NCBI RefSeq assembly: GCF_018717645.1
Contig: NZ_JAFLHG010000001.1
Coordinates: 62,001 to 126,000, forward strand
Length of the DNA: 64,000 nucleotides
Reading direction: 5' to 3'
Source of the DNA: Microbacterium flavum
GTDB taxonomy: Bacteria; Actinomycetota; Actinomycetes; Actinomycetales; Microbacteriaceae
Part shown: positions 9,979-18,589 of the stretch, piece after piece
Layout: each line of letters starts with the position of its first letter
How positions within the stretch are numbered: position 1 is the first letter of the stretch
Position numbers and translations under genes: made by a program
The notes under the pieces: model-generated
Told to the model about the DNA's origin: nothing
What the model saw: the letters and a program-made list of their open reading frames with translations, nothing else
The model's database searches: none

Positions 9979-10073
9979 GATCGGAGCTCCTTCGGGAATG
10001 GACACGTGTTTGTTCGGAGCGGAGGGAGGATCGGATGAACCGAGCTCCTCGATGCCGTGCGGCGGGCGCGGCG

Positions 10074-10111
10074 GGCGCGGACGCGGGAGGACGGCGCGGA
10101 CGTGGGAGGAC
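10074..10111. repeat. 19-bp direct repeat, two units
   Basis: Two adjacent copies of ggcgcggacgygggaggac lie in the gap between the acyl-CoA synthetase and the alpha/beta hydrolase genes. They differ by one base and are preceded by a shorter ggcgggcgc duplication. No promoter or hairpin was seen there. Confidence 0.6.
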
Positions 10112-10145
10112 GGCGCGCAGCGGCACGGACCTTGCGGCGCGGACG

Positions 10146-11123
10146 TCAGGCGAGAGCGCCGTTCTGGAGCCAATCGCTCAGGCGCGCGAAAGCCCGACCC
10201 CGGGCATCGGGAGCGGAGAGGAAGATGTCGTGGATCGCATCGGGGATCCGGTCGATCGCGACGCGCGGGCCGAGCCTCGTCGCGGCGCGCGCGATGTCGT
10301 CGACGACGAGGACGCTGTCGGTACGGACCATGGCATCCGACCACTGCATCGGCGACGTGTAGCCCGTCGAGAGCATGACCAGGGTCTGCGCGTCGATGCC
10401 GAGGCCGCCGGCGACACGCGCATGGCCCGCCATCACCGCCGCAAGCCAGCCCGGGTGCGTCGGGAAGCCGCGCTCCGGCCGCCACCCCTCGGGGCTGTCG
10501 GGCAGCGTCCCGAGCTCGCGCTGGGCGCGCGTGTAGTAGCCGAGATCGACGATCGGGTGCGACCCCAGGGGGTCGAATCGAGCGCGTGCGGCCACGAGCG
10601 GCGCGATCGCCTGCCTGCCGATGGCGCCGGTCTGGAGCTCCAGCCACGGACTGTTGAGGACGACCGCCGCCGCCTCGCCGGGATGCCGCGCCGCCCACAG
10701 ACTGAGCGTGAGACCGCCCGTCGAGTGCCCCATCAGGACGAGCCGACGCGCGGGCCCGCGGTGGTGCGCCCGAATCGCATCGAGCGCCGCCGCGATGTCG
10801 GCGTCGTACTCGTCGAGGGAGGCGATGTATCCCGGCGTCTGCCCCGGGCGGATGCTCCGCCCGTACTTGCGCAGGTCGAGCGCATGGAAGCGCGCGCCGA
10901 GGCGGTTCCAGAACCGGGCGAGATCCGTCTGGAAGAAGTAATCCGACCATCCATGCACGTAGAGCACGTCGACGTCGGCGAGGGGCTTGAGTGCGGAGCC
11001 CCGCGGCCGCGAGCGGACGAGCGTCGCCACGACCTCACCCTCGGCATCCTGCCCCAGGGGGAGCGTGAGCTGCTCGAACGGCTTCCCGAGGATGTCGGTG
11101 GTCCAGGCGTGCGAATCGGCCAT
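10146..11123 (-). CDS. Alpha/beta hydrolase (serine aminopeptidase S33 / lysophospholipase type)
   Basis: A 325-residue hydrolase. The oxyanion-hole strand is VLYVHGWSD at about 53-61, the nucleophile elbow is GHSTGG with S134, and a C-terminal DAIHDIF supplies the candidate acid/base histidine. The overall pattern resembles S33 monoacylglycerol lipases or lysophospholipases. There is no signal peptide. It precedes the acyl-CoA synthetase gene on the same strand with 167 bases between, so joint lipid degradation is possible but not shown. Confidence 0.85.
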   Translation of the reverse strand: MADSHAWTTDILGKPFEQLTLPLGQDAEGEVVATLVRSRPRGSALKPLADVDVLYVHGWSDYFFQTDLARFWNRLGARFHALDLRKYGRSIRPGQTPGYIASLDEYDADIAAALDAIRAHHRGPARRLVLMGHSTGGLTLSLWAARHPGEAAAVVLNSPWLELQTGAIGRQAIAPLVAARARFDPLGSHPIVDLGYYTRAQRELGTLPDSPEGWRPERGFPTHPGWLAAVMAGHARVAGGLGIDAQTLVMLSTGYTSPMQWSDAMVRTDSVLVVDDIARAATRLGPRVAIDRIPDAIHDIFLSAPDARGRAFARLSDWLQNGALA

Positions 11124-11240
11124 GCTGCCAGCCTAGCCAGGCACGTCGCGCGCCTCGCGGGTGGGGTGGGAGGCGCGTCCGGAGCGCCGGGTGGCACGCG
11201 CGCCCGGGGCGACACGCGAGCCGGGTTCTCGTGTTCCGAC

Positions 11241-11389
11241 CGTCGGGAGGAGGTCGGCGTTCGGGAGGAGGTCGGCGTTCGGGAGGAGGTCGGCGCTCGA
11301 GAGGAGGTCGGCGTTCGGGAGGAGGTCGGCGTTCGGGAGGGCGGATACTCGCGATGAGTCCTCCCGAGTGCCGAAACCCTCCCGAACGC
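11241..11389 (+). repeat. Palindromic element P1a with expanded 18-bp tandem repeat
   Basis: The 311-base gap 11124-11434 is mostly this element. Its left arm is five tandem units of gggaggaggtcggcgttc (11245-11334) plus a partial sixth. Its right arm (11356-11389) is a 34-base stretch identical to positions 12409-12442 of P1b. The arms are complementary through gttcgggagg / cctcccgaac and tcgggagg / cctcccga, so a long imperfect hairpin can form. It begins 45 bases after the stop of the DUF559 gene. No gene was found in the gap. Confidence 0.9.
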
Positions 11390-11434
11390 GAGCCCTGGAC
11401 GCCGGATGCGCGGAAGGACGCCCGAATGCCCCGC

Positions 11435-12262
11435 TCACCGCACACGGTGCAGCCCCTGGGCGACGGCGCGCATGATCACATCCTGCACGGAGGCCCATTC
11501 CTCCAGGATCTGCCGATACCCGACGCGGACCACGTGGTAGCCCAGCAGCATGAGGGCGGCGTCGTGCGCGATGTCCTCCTCCCTCTGCCGACCCGTGTGA
11601 TGCGCGCCGTCGATCTGGAGCACGAGCCTCTCACCGATGAGAAGGTCGATGCGGTGACCCGCGATCCAGACCTGCCGGCGCAGGGTCAGCCGCAGCCAGC
11701 GCAGCCGGGGAACGACGAAGGTCTCGAGACCCGAGTCGGACCAGATCTCCGCGGCATCCAGAACCCGTCGCGCACGAGGCGGCAACGCGAGGCGCTGGAG
11801 GACGTCCGGCGCGACCTTCGCCTGCCGGAGGGCCGACTCCCAGACGGCGAGCGCCGCTTCGAACGCCTGGCACTGCGCCACGAGGACGAGGACGTTCTCG
11901 ACGGGGTCGACGAGGGCGTCGGGATGCCGCGGCACGACCGGCCGGTGCCGGTGCACCACCGCCTCCGCGGTCGGCGCCCGCCCCGCGTGCGGCGATGCGC
12001 CGACGTGCGGACGCCCGTCGCCGTCGAGCACCCAGAGCCCGAGGCGCGAGGCCTGCGTCACACAACTGATGACCACGCCTCTGCGGGCGGCGCCGGCCAA
12101 GAGATCGTCGGCCTCGGGGACGCAGACCCACCCACGGGTGACCGACACGAGTGCGCCGCGCTCGCGCGCCTGCGCGATGGCGAATCGGCTCGCCCCGGCA
12201 TCCCGCAGCGTGCGGACCCGCGCGACGCCGCCGTGCCGCGCGACCCAGGCTGAGACATCCAT
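11435..12262 (-). CDS. DUF559 (Vsr-like endonuclease fold) protein with AbiEi-like N-terminus
   Basis: A 275-residue protein. Residues about 1-90 look like the winged-helix start of AbiEi-type regulators (VARVRTLRDAGASRFAIAQA, then RGWVCVPEA). Residues about 180-275 form a DUF559 domain with HRIDLLIGERLVLQIDG, GAHHTG and a C-terminal GYHVVRVGYRQI. DUF559 is related to Vsr and other PD-(D/E)XK-fold nucleases, in which an acidic residue is usual where this protein has Q in LQIDG, so nuclease activity is uncertain. The gene is flanked on both sides by copies of palindrome P1. A single-strand nick or repair role is possible; no toxin partner gene is present. Confidence 0.8.
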   Translation of the reverse strand: MDVSAWVARHGGVARVRTLRDAGASRFAIAQARERGALVSVTRGWVCVPEADDLLAGAARRGVVISCVTQASRLGLWVLDGDGRPHVGASPHAGRAPTAEAVVHRHRPVVPRHPDALVDPVENVLVLVAQCQAFEAALAVWESALRQAKVAPDVLQRLALPPRARRVLDAAEIWSDSGLETFVVPRLRWLRLTLRRQVWIAGHRIDLLIGERLVLQIDGAHHTGRQREEDIAHDAALMLLGYHVVRVGYRQILEEWASVQDVIMRAVAQGLHRVR

Positions 12263-12365
12263 GGGCCCGATCCTCGCCGCGCCGCGGGCGGCTCTGCGGC
12301 GCGATCACGCGATCTGTGGAGGCCTCCGCGGATCAGCCCTCTGGGGAGGAGGCGATGGGTCGGGC

Positions 12366-12442
12366 CGTCGGGAGGAGATCGGCGTTCGGGAGGACGAATT
12401 CCCGGGAAGAGTCCTCCCGAGTGCCGAAACCCTCCCGAACGC
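12366..12442 (+). repeat. Palindromic element P1b
   Basis: Short form of P1 with one gggaggagatcggcgttc unit (12370-12387), a loop near gaattcccggg, and the 34-base right arm identical to P1a. The two arms, about 30 bases each, match as inverted repeats except for two small internal mismatch blocks. It lies 104 bases upstream of the DUF559 start and 58 bases beyond the fpr stop, so it could also terminate fpr transcription. It has the same orientation as P1a. Confidence 0.88.
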
Positions 12443-12499
12443 AGGCCGCGAGGCGGCGAGCCGCGAACCGCGGACCGCGAGTCGCGGACCGCTCGCGCC

Positions 12500-13873
12500 C
12501 TACTCCCCGCGCGAGACCCGGACCATCTCGTCGCGGTCGACGACCTTGATGCGCGCGCGCTCGTGCGGAGCGCCGAGCGCGACCTCGTGCTCGTCGAGCC
12601 GGTGCCAGCCATCGAGGTCGGTCCACGCCACGCCCCGCTCCGACAGGAGGGCGGGGATCGCCTCGGCCGAGGGGTCCTCCGGGGTCCACCACGAGCCCTG
12701 ATCGTTGATCACGTGGCTGATGGTCTCCATGGCATCCGACTTCGTGTGCCCGATGAGCCCCACCGGGCCGCGCTTGATCCAGCCGGTCGCGTACACGCCG
12801 GGAACGCGCTCGTTCGAATCCTTCTTGAGCACCTGGCCCTCATGGTTCGGGATCACGCCGTGCTTCTTGTCGAAGGGGACGCCGGGCAGCGGCGATCCGA
12901 AGTAGCCGACCGCGCGGTACAGCTGCTGCAGCGGCACCTCGCGCAGCTCGCCCGTCCCCTCGACGCCGCCCTGCCCGTCGGGGCGGGTCCGCTCGTAGAC
13001 GAGTGCCGCGGCGCGACCCGTGTCGTCGGTGCGCACCTCGACCGGCTTGGCCCAGAAGTGCAGGTGGAGGCGGCGGGATGCCTCGCCGCCGGCGTTGTTC
13101 ACGCTCGGGCGCTTACGCCACGACTGCAGCACCTTGTCGATGACCATGACCTGCTTGTTGGAGGCGATGGCGGCCTTCGACGCCTCGTCGTAGTCGAAGT
13201 CCTCGTCGTAGACGACCATGTCGACGTCGCGCAGCTCACCGAGCTCGCGCAGCTCGAGCGGCGTGAACTTCACCTGCGCGGGGCCGCGCCGGCCGAACAC
13301 GTGCACATCCGTGACCTGGGATGCCTCGAGGCCGGCCTGCACGTTCGCGGGGATCTCGGTGGGCAGGAGGTCCTCGGCGTGCTTGGCGAGGATGCGCGCG
13401 ACGTCGAGGGCGACGTTGCCCACGCCGACGACGCCGACGGAGGCGGCATCCAGCGGCCACTCGCGGGGGAAGTCGGGGTGCCCGTCGTACCAGCTCACGA
13501 AGTTGGCCGCGCCGTAGGAGCCCACCGCGTCGACGCCAGGGATCTCCAAGGCCGCGTCGCGGATCGCGCCGGTCGCGAAGATGACCGCGTTGTAGTGGCG
13601 CTTGAGGTCGTCGAGGGTGACGTCCTCGCCGAAGCGCACGTTGCCGAAGATGCGGATGTCACCGCGGTCGAGCACATCGCGCAGCGCGGTGATGATGCCC
13701 TTGATGCGGGGGTGATCGGGGGCGACGCCGTATCGGACCAGGCCGTAGGGCGCGGGCAGATGGTCGAACAGGTCGATCGAGACGTCGAACTTGCGCTCGG
13801 CCTTCAGCAGGATGTCCGCCGCGTAGATGCCGGCGGGGCCCGCGCCGACGATGGCCAGCCTGAGCTTGGTCAT
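12500..13873 (-). CDS. fprA: Ferredoxin--NADP(+) reductase (FprA / adrenodoxin-reductase type)
   Basis: A 457-residue FAD enzyme that moves electrons between NADPH and ferredoxin. It has the FAD-binding GAGPAGIYAAD near the start, then YGLVRYGVAPDHP. An NADP-binding VVGVGNVALDVARIL follows, with the late TGWIKRGPVGLIGHTKSDA block typical of the adrenodoxin-reductase-like family. The ATG at 13873 is preceded by AAGGAA about 11 bases away. It lies downstream of the polyprenyl synthase and menG genes on the same strand. Confidence 0.95.
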   Translation of the reverse strand: MTKLRLAIVGAGPAGIYAADILLKAERKFDVSIDLFDHLPAPYGLVRYGVAPDHPRIKGIITALRDVLDRGDIRIFGNVRFGEDVTLDDLKRHYNAVIFATGAIRDAALEIPGVDAVGSYGAANFVSWYDGHPDFPREWPLDAASVGVVGVGNVALDVARILAKHAEDLLPTEIPANVQAGLEASQVTDVHVFGRRGPAQVKFTPLELRELGELRDVDMVVYDEDFDYDEASKAAIASNKQVMVIDKVLQSWRKRPSVNNAGGEASRRLHLHFWAKPVEVRTDDTGRAAALVYERTRPDGQGGVEGTGELREVPLQQLYRAVGYFGSPLPGVPFDKKHGVIPNHEGQVLKKDSNERVPGVYATGWIKRGPVGLIGHTKSDAMETISHVINDQGSWWTPEDPSAEAIPALLSERGVAWTDLDGWHRLDEHEVALGAPHERARIKVVDRDEMVRVSRGE

Positions 13874-13941
13874 GGTGTGTGGTGTTCCTTCTGCGTTGTG
13901 GAACCGCTCACCGGTCCCTGAGCTTGTCGGGGGTCGGCGGG

Positions 13942-15003
13942 TCAGCTGGAGCGGTCGACGATGACGTGGGAGAGCTTCACGAGCGCATCCTTCACGGGAC
14001 CGTCCGGCAGCGGGTCGATCGCCGTGACCGCGGCATCCGCCCAGGCATACGCCTGGCGGCGGGTCTCGGCCGTGGCGGGGTGGTCCCGCAGCTCGCCGAT
14101 CGCCTCGTCGAGGATCGCGGGGTCGGCACCGTCGGCGATGCGCGCGACGCCGTCGTCGATGGTGGCCCGCAGCGACCGGGATGCCGGGTCTGCGGCGCAC
14201 GCGAGCAGCAGCGACGGCATGGTCGGAACGCCCGCCCGCAGGTCGGTCCCGGGGACCTTCCCGGTGGCACCGGCATCCGGCGACAGGTCGATGACGTCGT
14301 CGAGGAGCTGGAAGGCGACGCCGACCTTCTCGCCGTACTGCAGCACCGGCTCCACGTACTCCTCCGGCCCGTCGGAGAAGATGACGCCCGACTGCGCGGC
14401 GGCGGCGATGAGCGAACCGGTCTTGTCGGCGAGCACCTGCAGGTAGAACTCGACCGGGTCATCGCCCGCCTGGGCGCCGACCGTCTCGTGCATCTGACCG
14501 AGGACGAGCCGCTCGAACGTATCGGCCTGGAGGCGGATCGCCCGTTCGCCGATCTGCGCCATCAGCTGACTCGCCCGCGAGAACAGCAGATCCCCCGTGA
14601 GGATCGCGACGTTGTTGCCCCAGACGGCGTGTGCGCTGGGAACACCGCGACGCACATCCGCGCCGTCCATGACGTCGTCGTGGTACAGCGAGCCGAGGTG
14701 GGTCATCTCGAGCGCCGTGGCGCCGGTGATGACGTCGGCGGTCGCGCCCTTGCCGAGCTGCGCGGTCAGGAGCGCGAGCATCGGCCGCACCCGCTTGCCG
14801 CCCGCCTCGTAGAGGTAGCGGGTGGTCGCGTCGGCGAGCGCGTCGGTGACCTTCAGCTCGCGCGCGAGGGTCTCCTCGACCTCTTCGAGGCCGTCCTCGA
14901 CGACCCCGAGCAGCTTCCGCATCCGCGGCCCGGCGAGCACGCGCTCGGCCAGACCCAGTTGGGCCGACAGGCGTTCGCCGGAGGCATGAGGACGGGCAGT
15001 CAC
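13942..15003 (-). CDS. Polyprenyl diphosphate synthase (menaquinone side chain)
   Basis: A trans-prenyltransferase of about 353 residues that extends allylic diphosphates with isopentenyl diphosphate. It shows the first aspartate-rich motif HDDVMD at about 108-113, the second QLLDDVID and the substrate motif GGKRVRP. The position just downstream of menG indicates that it makes the menaquinone tail. GTG at 15003 was chosen; an ATG-type start at 15045 would overlap menG by 8 bases and is also possible. Confidence 0.92.
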   Translation of the reverse strand: MTARPHASGERLSAQLGLAERVLAGPRMRKLLGVVEDGLEEVEETLARELKVTDALADATTRYLYEAGGKRVRPMLALLTAQLGKGATADVITGATALEMTHLGSLYHDDVMDGADVRRGVPSAHAVWGNNVAILTGDLLFSRASQLMAQIGERAIRLQADTFERLVLGQMHETVGAQAGDDPVEFYLQVLADKTGSLIAAAAQSGVIFSDGPEEYVEPVLQYGEKVGVAFQLLDDVIDLSPDAGATGKVPGTDLRAGVPTMPSLLLACAADPASRSLRATIDDGVARIADGADPAILDEAIGELRDHPATAETRRQAYAWADAAVTAIDPLPDGPVKDALVKLSHVIVDRSS

Positions 15004-15037
15004 GCCGTCCAGCCTACCGGCGCGCTGCACCACCTGG

Positions 15038-15772
15038 TCAGGCACCCGCGTGGGGCTTGACGCCGCGGTGCAGCGCGACGATGCCGAAGGTCAGGTCGCG
15101 GTGCGCGACCTGGGTCCATCCGGCGTCCCGCACCCACCCGGCGAGCGTCACCTGGTCGGGCCAGTCGCGGATCGACTCGTTCAGGTAGTCGTAGGCGTCG
15201 GCGTTGCTGCTGACGGTCTTCGCGACGACGGGCAGGATGCGGTCGTTGTAGAAGCGGTAGACGCCCTCGAACGCGGGATTCTGCGGGTGGGAGAACTCGC
15301 AGACGACGAGGCGTCCCCCGGGCGCGGTGACGCGGAGCATCTCCCGAAGCGCCCGCTTCGGATCGTTCACGTTCCGCAGACCGAACGAGATCGTCACCGC
15401 GTCGAAGGAGTCGTCCTCGAAGGGCAGGTCCATGGCATCGGCCTGCACGAAGGTCACATTCGGGACGTGCCCGTGGCGTCGGCGTCCCTCCGCGATCATT
15501 CCGGGCGAGAAGTCCCCCGCCGTCACCTCGGCGCCGCTCTTCGCGAGCGCGACCGAGCTCGCTCCCGTCCCGGCGGCGAGGTCGAGGATGCGCTGACCCG
15601 CGTGCGGCGCGACGGCCCGCGTCGTGGCGATGCGCCACAGGCGGTCCTGGCCGAGGCTGAGGACCGTGTTCGTCCGGTCGTAGCCGGCGGCGACCTCGTC
15701 GAACATCCCGCTCACACGGGCGGGGTCCTTGCCGAGGTCCGCCTTGTGGATGTCGGCATCGTGGTCGCTCAT
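15038..15772 (-). CDS. menG: Demethylmenaquinone methyltransferase
   Basis: A 244-residue SAM-dependent methyltransferase of the UbiE/MenG family that makes the last step of menaquinone synthesis. It carries the family start [23 protein letters not shown] motif [13 protein letters not shown], and signature [19 protein letters not shown]. It is the first gene of a minus-strand run with the polyprenyl synthase and fprA. The neighbourhood supports menaquinone rather than ubiquinone. Confidence 0.95.
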   Translation of the reverse strand: MSDHDADIHKADLGKDPARVSGMFDEVAAGYDRTNTVLSLGQDRLWRIATTRAVAPHAGQRILDLAAGTGASSVALAKSGAEVTAGDFSPGMIAEGRRRHGHVPNVTFVQADAMDLPFEDDSFDAVTISFGLRNVNDPKRALREMLRVTAPGGRLVVCEFSHPQNPAFEGVYRFYNDRILPVVAKTVSSNADAYDYLNESIRDWPDQVTLAGWVRDAGWTQVAHRDLTFGIVALHRGVKPHAGA

Positions 15773-15818
15773 CCCTCGATCCTACGAGGGATGTCGGCCT
15801 GCCAGCAGTGCTCGGCGA

Positions 15819-16358
15819 TCAGCCGAGACGGTCGAGCTCGGACAGCCAGTGCGCCGCGGTGAGGCCGTCGAAGGGCACCGACTCCTGCGTGACCTCGCGT
15901 TCGAGGTCGATGGCCACCGTCTCGAGGCGGGTCACGACATCGAGGGGGTAGCCGTACTGCACGCGATGCTCGTCCCACTCGTCGCGGTCGTCGATCCAGA
16001 TCCCTCGGCCGTCGCGGGCGCGGACGACGTCGAGGTCCATGTCGATCCCGGTCGGCGCGCCGTCCTCCCAGCGCACGTCCCATGCGACGTCGATGTAGAT
16101 CGCGAGCCGGGGATGGGTGGCGTTGAAGGTCGCGGCGTAATCGCCCGAGGGAGGGATGAGGGTCACGTTGTCGCCGTCGGCGTCGAACTCCAGCCCCGGC
16201 CTCTGGCTGTGCCACCCGGATCTCTGGCCGACCCAGTCCCCCCAGCGGTCGCTGCCGAGGTACACGCAGTCGTGCTCCCAGTGCGGCGACCCGTCCCATT
16301 TCCGCCAGCGGAAGACGAGGGGCGTGCCCGGTGCCGGGCGCGGAGGGACAGCGGTCAT
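15819..16358 (-). CDS. DUF402 domain protein
   Basis: A 179-residue soluble protein with a DUF402-type core: FNATHPRLAIYIDVAWDVRWEDG, then IDMDLDVVRARDGRGIWIDDRDEWDEH. The acidic D-x-D-x-D and D-D-x-D-E-W-D clusters probably bind a divalent metal, as in the FomD/Ntdp nucleoside diphosphatase relatives of this family. That activity is an inference. It is divergent from menF with about 46 bases between the starts. Confidence 0.8.
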   Translation of the reverse strand: MTAVPPRPAPGTPLVFRWRKWDGSPHWEHDCVYLGSDRWGDWVGQRSGWHSQRPGLEFDADGDNVTLIPPSGDYAATFNATHPRLAIYIDVAWDVRWEDGAPTGIDMDLDVVRARDGRGIWIDDRDEWDEHRVQYGYPLDVVTRLETVAIDLEREVTQESVPFDGLTAAHWLSELDRLG

Positions 16359-16404
16359 GGGGGGAGCCTACGCCCCGCACCCGCCGCGGATTAGGCTGGG
16401 GCGT

Positions 16405-17694
16405 GTGATCTCTCCGCCCCCGAGCCCCGTCCGGCTGCGCGTGGTGACCCGCGAGATCGCGCCCCTCGGCGACCTGCTGGAGTACGCCGATCCCGCCGAT
16501 CCGCTCGTCTGGGCCCGGCGCGGCTCGTGGCTCGTGGGCGTCGGGAGCGCCCTGCGGCTGACGGCCCCTGCGAAGGATGCCGCGACGCTCGCCGCGCGCT
16601 GGCGCGAGACGGCGCGGATCGCCGAGATCGACGATCACGTCGAGGAGCCCGGCAGCGGGCTCGTCGCCTTCGGTGCTCTCCCGTTCGACGCGCACTCCTC
16701 CTCCCCCGCGGCCCTCGTCGTCCCCGAGCTGACGATCGGCCACCGCGGCGACCGCACCTGGGCGACCTGGATCCTGCCCGAGACGGGCGATCCCGAGCCC
16801 GCGGAGCCGCAGCCGGTCCCGTTCGGCCCGCACTGGTCGGCGGCGGTCGGCCCGGGTCGCCTGACGCCCGAGGGCTATCAGGCCGCCGTCCGCGCGGGCC
16901 TCGAGGCCATCGCCGCCGGTGAGGTCAGCAAGATCGTGCTCGCGCGGGACCTCGTCGGCACCGTCCCCGCCGGCTCCGACCTCCGCCGCCTGGTTCGCTC
17001 TCTCGCCTCCGGCTACCCCGACACCTGGGTGTACGCCGTCGACGGCCTGATCGGCGCCAGCCCCGAGACGCTCGTCACGGTCTCCGGGGGCACGGTGACC
17101 GCCCGCGTCCTCGCGGGCACGGTGGCTCGCGGCGCCGACCCCGACTCGGACCGCGAGGCGGCGCTCGGCTTGGCATCCAGCCTCAAAGACCTCACCGAGC
17201 ACGGCTTCGCCGTCCGGAGCCTCGTCGACGCCCTTGCGCCGCTCACGAGCGCCCTCGCGGCGAGCGAGCAGCCCTTCACCCTCGCCCTACCCAACGTCTG
17301 GCACCTCGCGACGGATGTGGAGGCGACCGTCGCCGCGGACTCGTCTGCTCTCGACCTGCTCGCGGTGCTGCACCCCACCGCCGCGGTCGCCGGGACGCCG
17401 ACGGATGCCGCCGTCGCCGCCATCGCGCGCATCGAGCCCTTCGACCGGGGGCGTTACGCCGGCCCGGTGGGCTGGATCGACGCGCACGGCGACGGCGAAT
17501 GGGCGATCGCGCTGCGCGGAGCGCAGTTCGACCTGGCCGCAGCGGGCGCCGGCGCGGAGGGCGACGGCGGCGACGGCGGCGACATCCCGTTCACCGCCCA
17601 CGCCGGCGCGGGGATCGTGTCGGGGAGCGATCCCGAGGCGGAGCTCCTCGAGACGCGCGTCAAGTTCCGCCCCATCGTCGACGCCCTGGCCTGA
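16405..17694 (+). CDS. menF: Isochorismate synthase
   Basis: A chorismate-utilising enzyme of about 429 residues that makes isochorismate, the first menaquinone-specific step. Chorismate-binding motifs are present: KIVLARDL, IGASPETLV, the ARVLAGTVARG loop, and AVAGTPTDAA near the end with GWIDAHGDGEWAIALR. A MenF rather than a salicylate synthase or EntC role is inferred from the men genes around it. The start is GTG at 16405. It ends 6 bases from the convergent ppk2 stop. Confidence 0.92.
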   Translation: MISPPPSPVRLRVVTREIAPLGDLLEYADPADPLVWARRGSWLVGVGSALRLTAPAKDAATLAARWRETARIAEIDDHVEEPGSGLVAFGALPFDAHSSSPAALVVPELTIGHRGDRTWATWILPETGDPEPAEPQPVPFGPHWSAAVGPGRLTPEGYQAAVRAGLEAIAAGEVSKIVLARDLVGTVPAGSDLRRLVRSLASGYPDTWVYAVDGLIGASPETLVTVSGGTVTARVLAGTVARGADPDSDREAALGLASSLKDLTEHGFAVRSLVDALAPLTSALAASEQPFTLALPNVWHLATDVEATVAADSSALDLLAVLHPTAAVAGTPTDAAVAAIARIEPFDRGRYAGPVGWIDAHGDGEWAIALRGAQFDLAAAGAGAEGDGGDGGDIPFTAHAGAGIVSGSDPEAELLETRVKFRPIVDALA

Positions 17695-17700
17695 CGCGGC

Positions 17701-18564
17701 TCAGGTCGCGGCGAGCCGCTCCTTCTCCGCGGCGACGTCGAAGTCGGCGATCGGCCACTGCGGGTCGATGTCCTCGAGCGCCTCGAGGAGGAGCGCCTGC
17801 ACCGCGAGGCGCGCGTACCACTTGCGGTCGGCGGGGATCACGTGCCACGGCGCGGATGCGGTCGACGTCCGCTCGAACATGACCTGGTAGGCATCCATGT
17901 ACGCGGGCCACAGCATCCGCTCGTCGACGTCGCCCGGGTTGTACTTCCAATGCTTGTCGGGCCGGTCGAGCCGCTCCATGAGGCGCTCCTTCTGCGCCTC
18001 GGGGGAGATGTGCAGCATGACCTTCACGACGCGAGTGCCGGCATCCGTCAGCCGCTTCTCGAAGTCGTTGATCGCGCCGTAGCGGCGCTCGATCTCCTCA
18101 GGCGGCGCAAGCTCGCGGACCCGGCCGATCAGCACGTCCTCGTAGTGCGACCGGTCGAACACGCCGATGAATCCGGGCGGCGGGGTCTCCTTCTCGATCC
18201 GCCAGAGGAAGTCGTGCGCACGCTCCTCGGCCGTCGGCGCCTTGAACGCCTTGAGGCGCACGCCCTGCGGATCGACGGAGCCGATCACGTGCCGCACGAT
18301 GCCGCCCTTGCCTGCGGAGTCCATCGCCTGCAGCACGAGCAGGACCGCCGGGGTGTCCTTCTCCACCCGGCTCTGCGCGTACAGCCGCTCCTGGAGCTCG
18401 TCCAACTCACCGACTCCGTCGGCCAGGTCGGCGCGCCCGTCCTTCTTCGTGCCGTCGAATCCGGGCGTGGAGCGGGGGTCGACCTCCGCGAGGCGGAACC
18501 CCTTTTCCACGCGCAGCAGGTCGGCGGGTTCGCCCGTCCAGCGGGTCTGGCTCTTCGCGGTCAT
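17701..18564 (-). CDS. ppk2: Polyphosphate kinase 2 family protein
   Basis: A 287-residue PPK2-family kinase that uses polyphosphate to phosphorylate nucleotides. Walker A is AMDSAGKGG at about 80-88. The lid and Walker B segment FDRSHYEDVLIGRV, the later KVMLHISPEAQKERLMER and WKYNPGDVDER are diagnostic. Its length fits class I-III single-domain PPK2 enzymes. It follows menD on the same strand by 25 bases, though no functional link is known. Confidence 0.93.
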   Translation of the reverse strand: MTAKSQTRWTGEPADLLRVEKGFRLAEVDPRSTPGFDGTKKDGRADLADGVGELDELQERLYAQSRVEKDTPAVLLVLQAMDSAGKGGIVRHVIGSVDPQGVRLKAFKAPTAEERAHDFLWRIEKETPPPGFIGVFDRSHYEDVLIGRVRELAPPEEIERRYGAINDFEKRLTDAGTRVVKVMLHISPEAQKERLMERLDRPDKHWKYNPGDVDERMLWPAYMDAYQVMFERTSTASAPWHVIPADRKWYARLAVQALLLEALEDIDPQWPIADFDVAAEKERLAAT

Positions 18565-18589
18565 GGTGCCATCCTGAGGGATGCCGGGG

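Noticed and set aside
11245..11340. CRISPR-like array of 18-base repeats
   Set aside because: The units are directly adjacent with no spacers and no cas genes are present; it is a tandem expansion of one palindrome arm.
11435..12262. AbiE-type toxin-antitoxin system
   Set aside because: Only the AbiEi-like N-terminus is present, fused to a DUF559 domain, and no nucleotidyltransferase toxin gene is adjacent.
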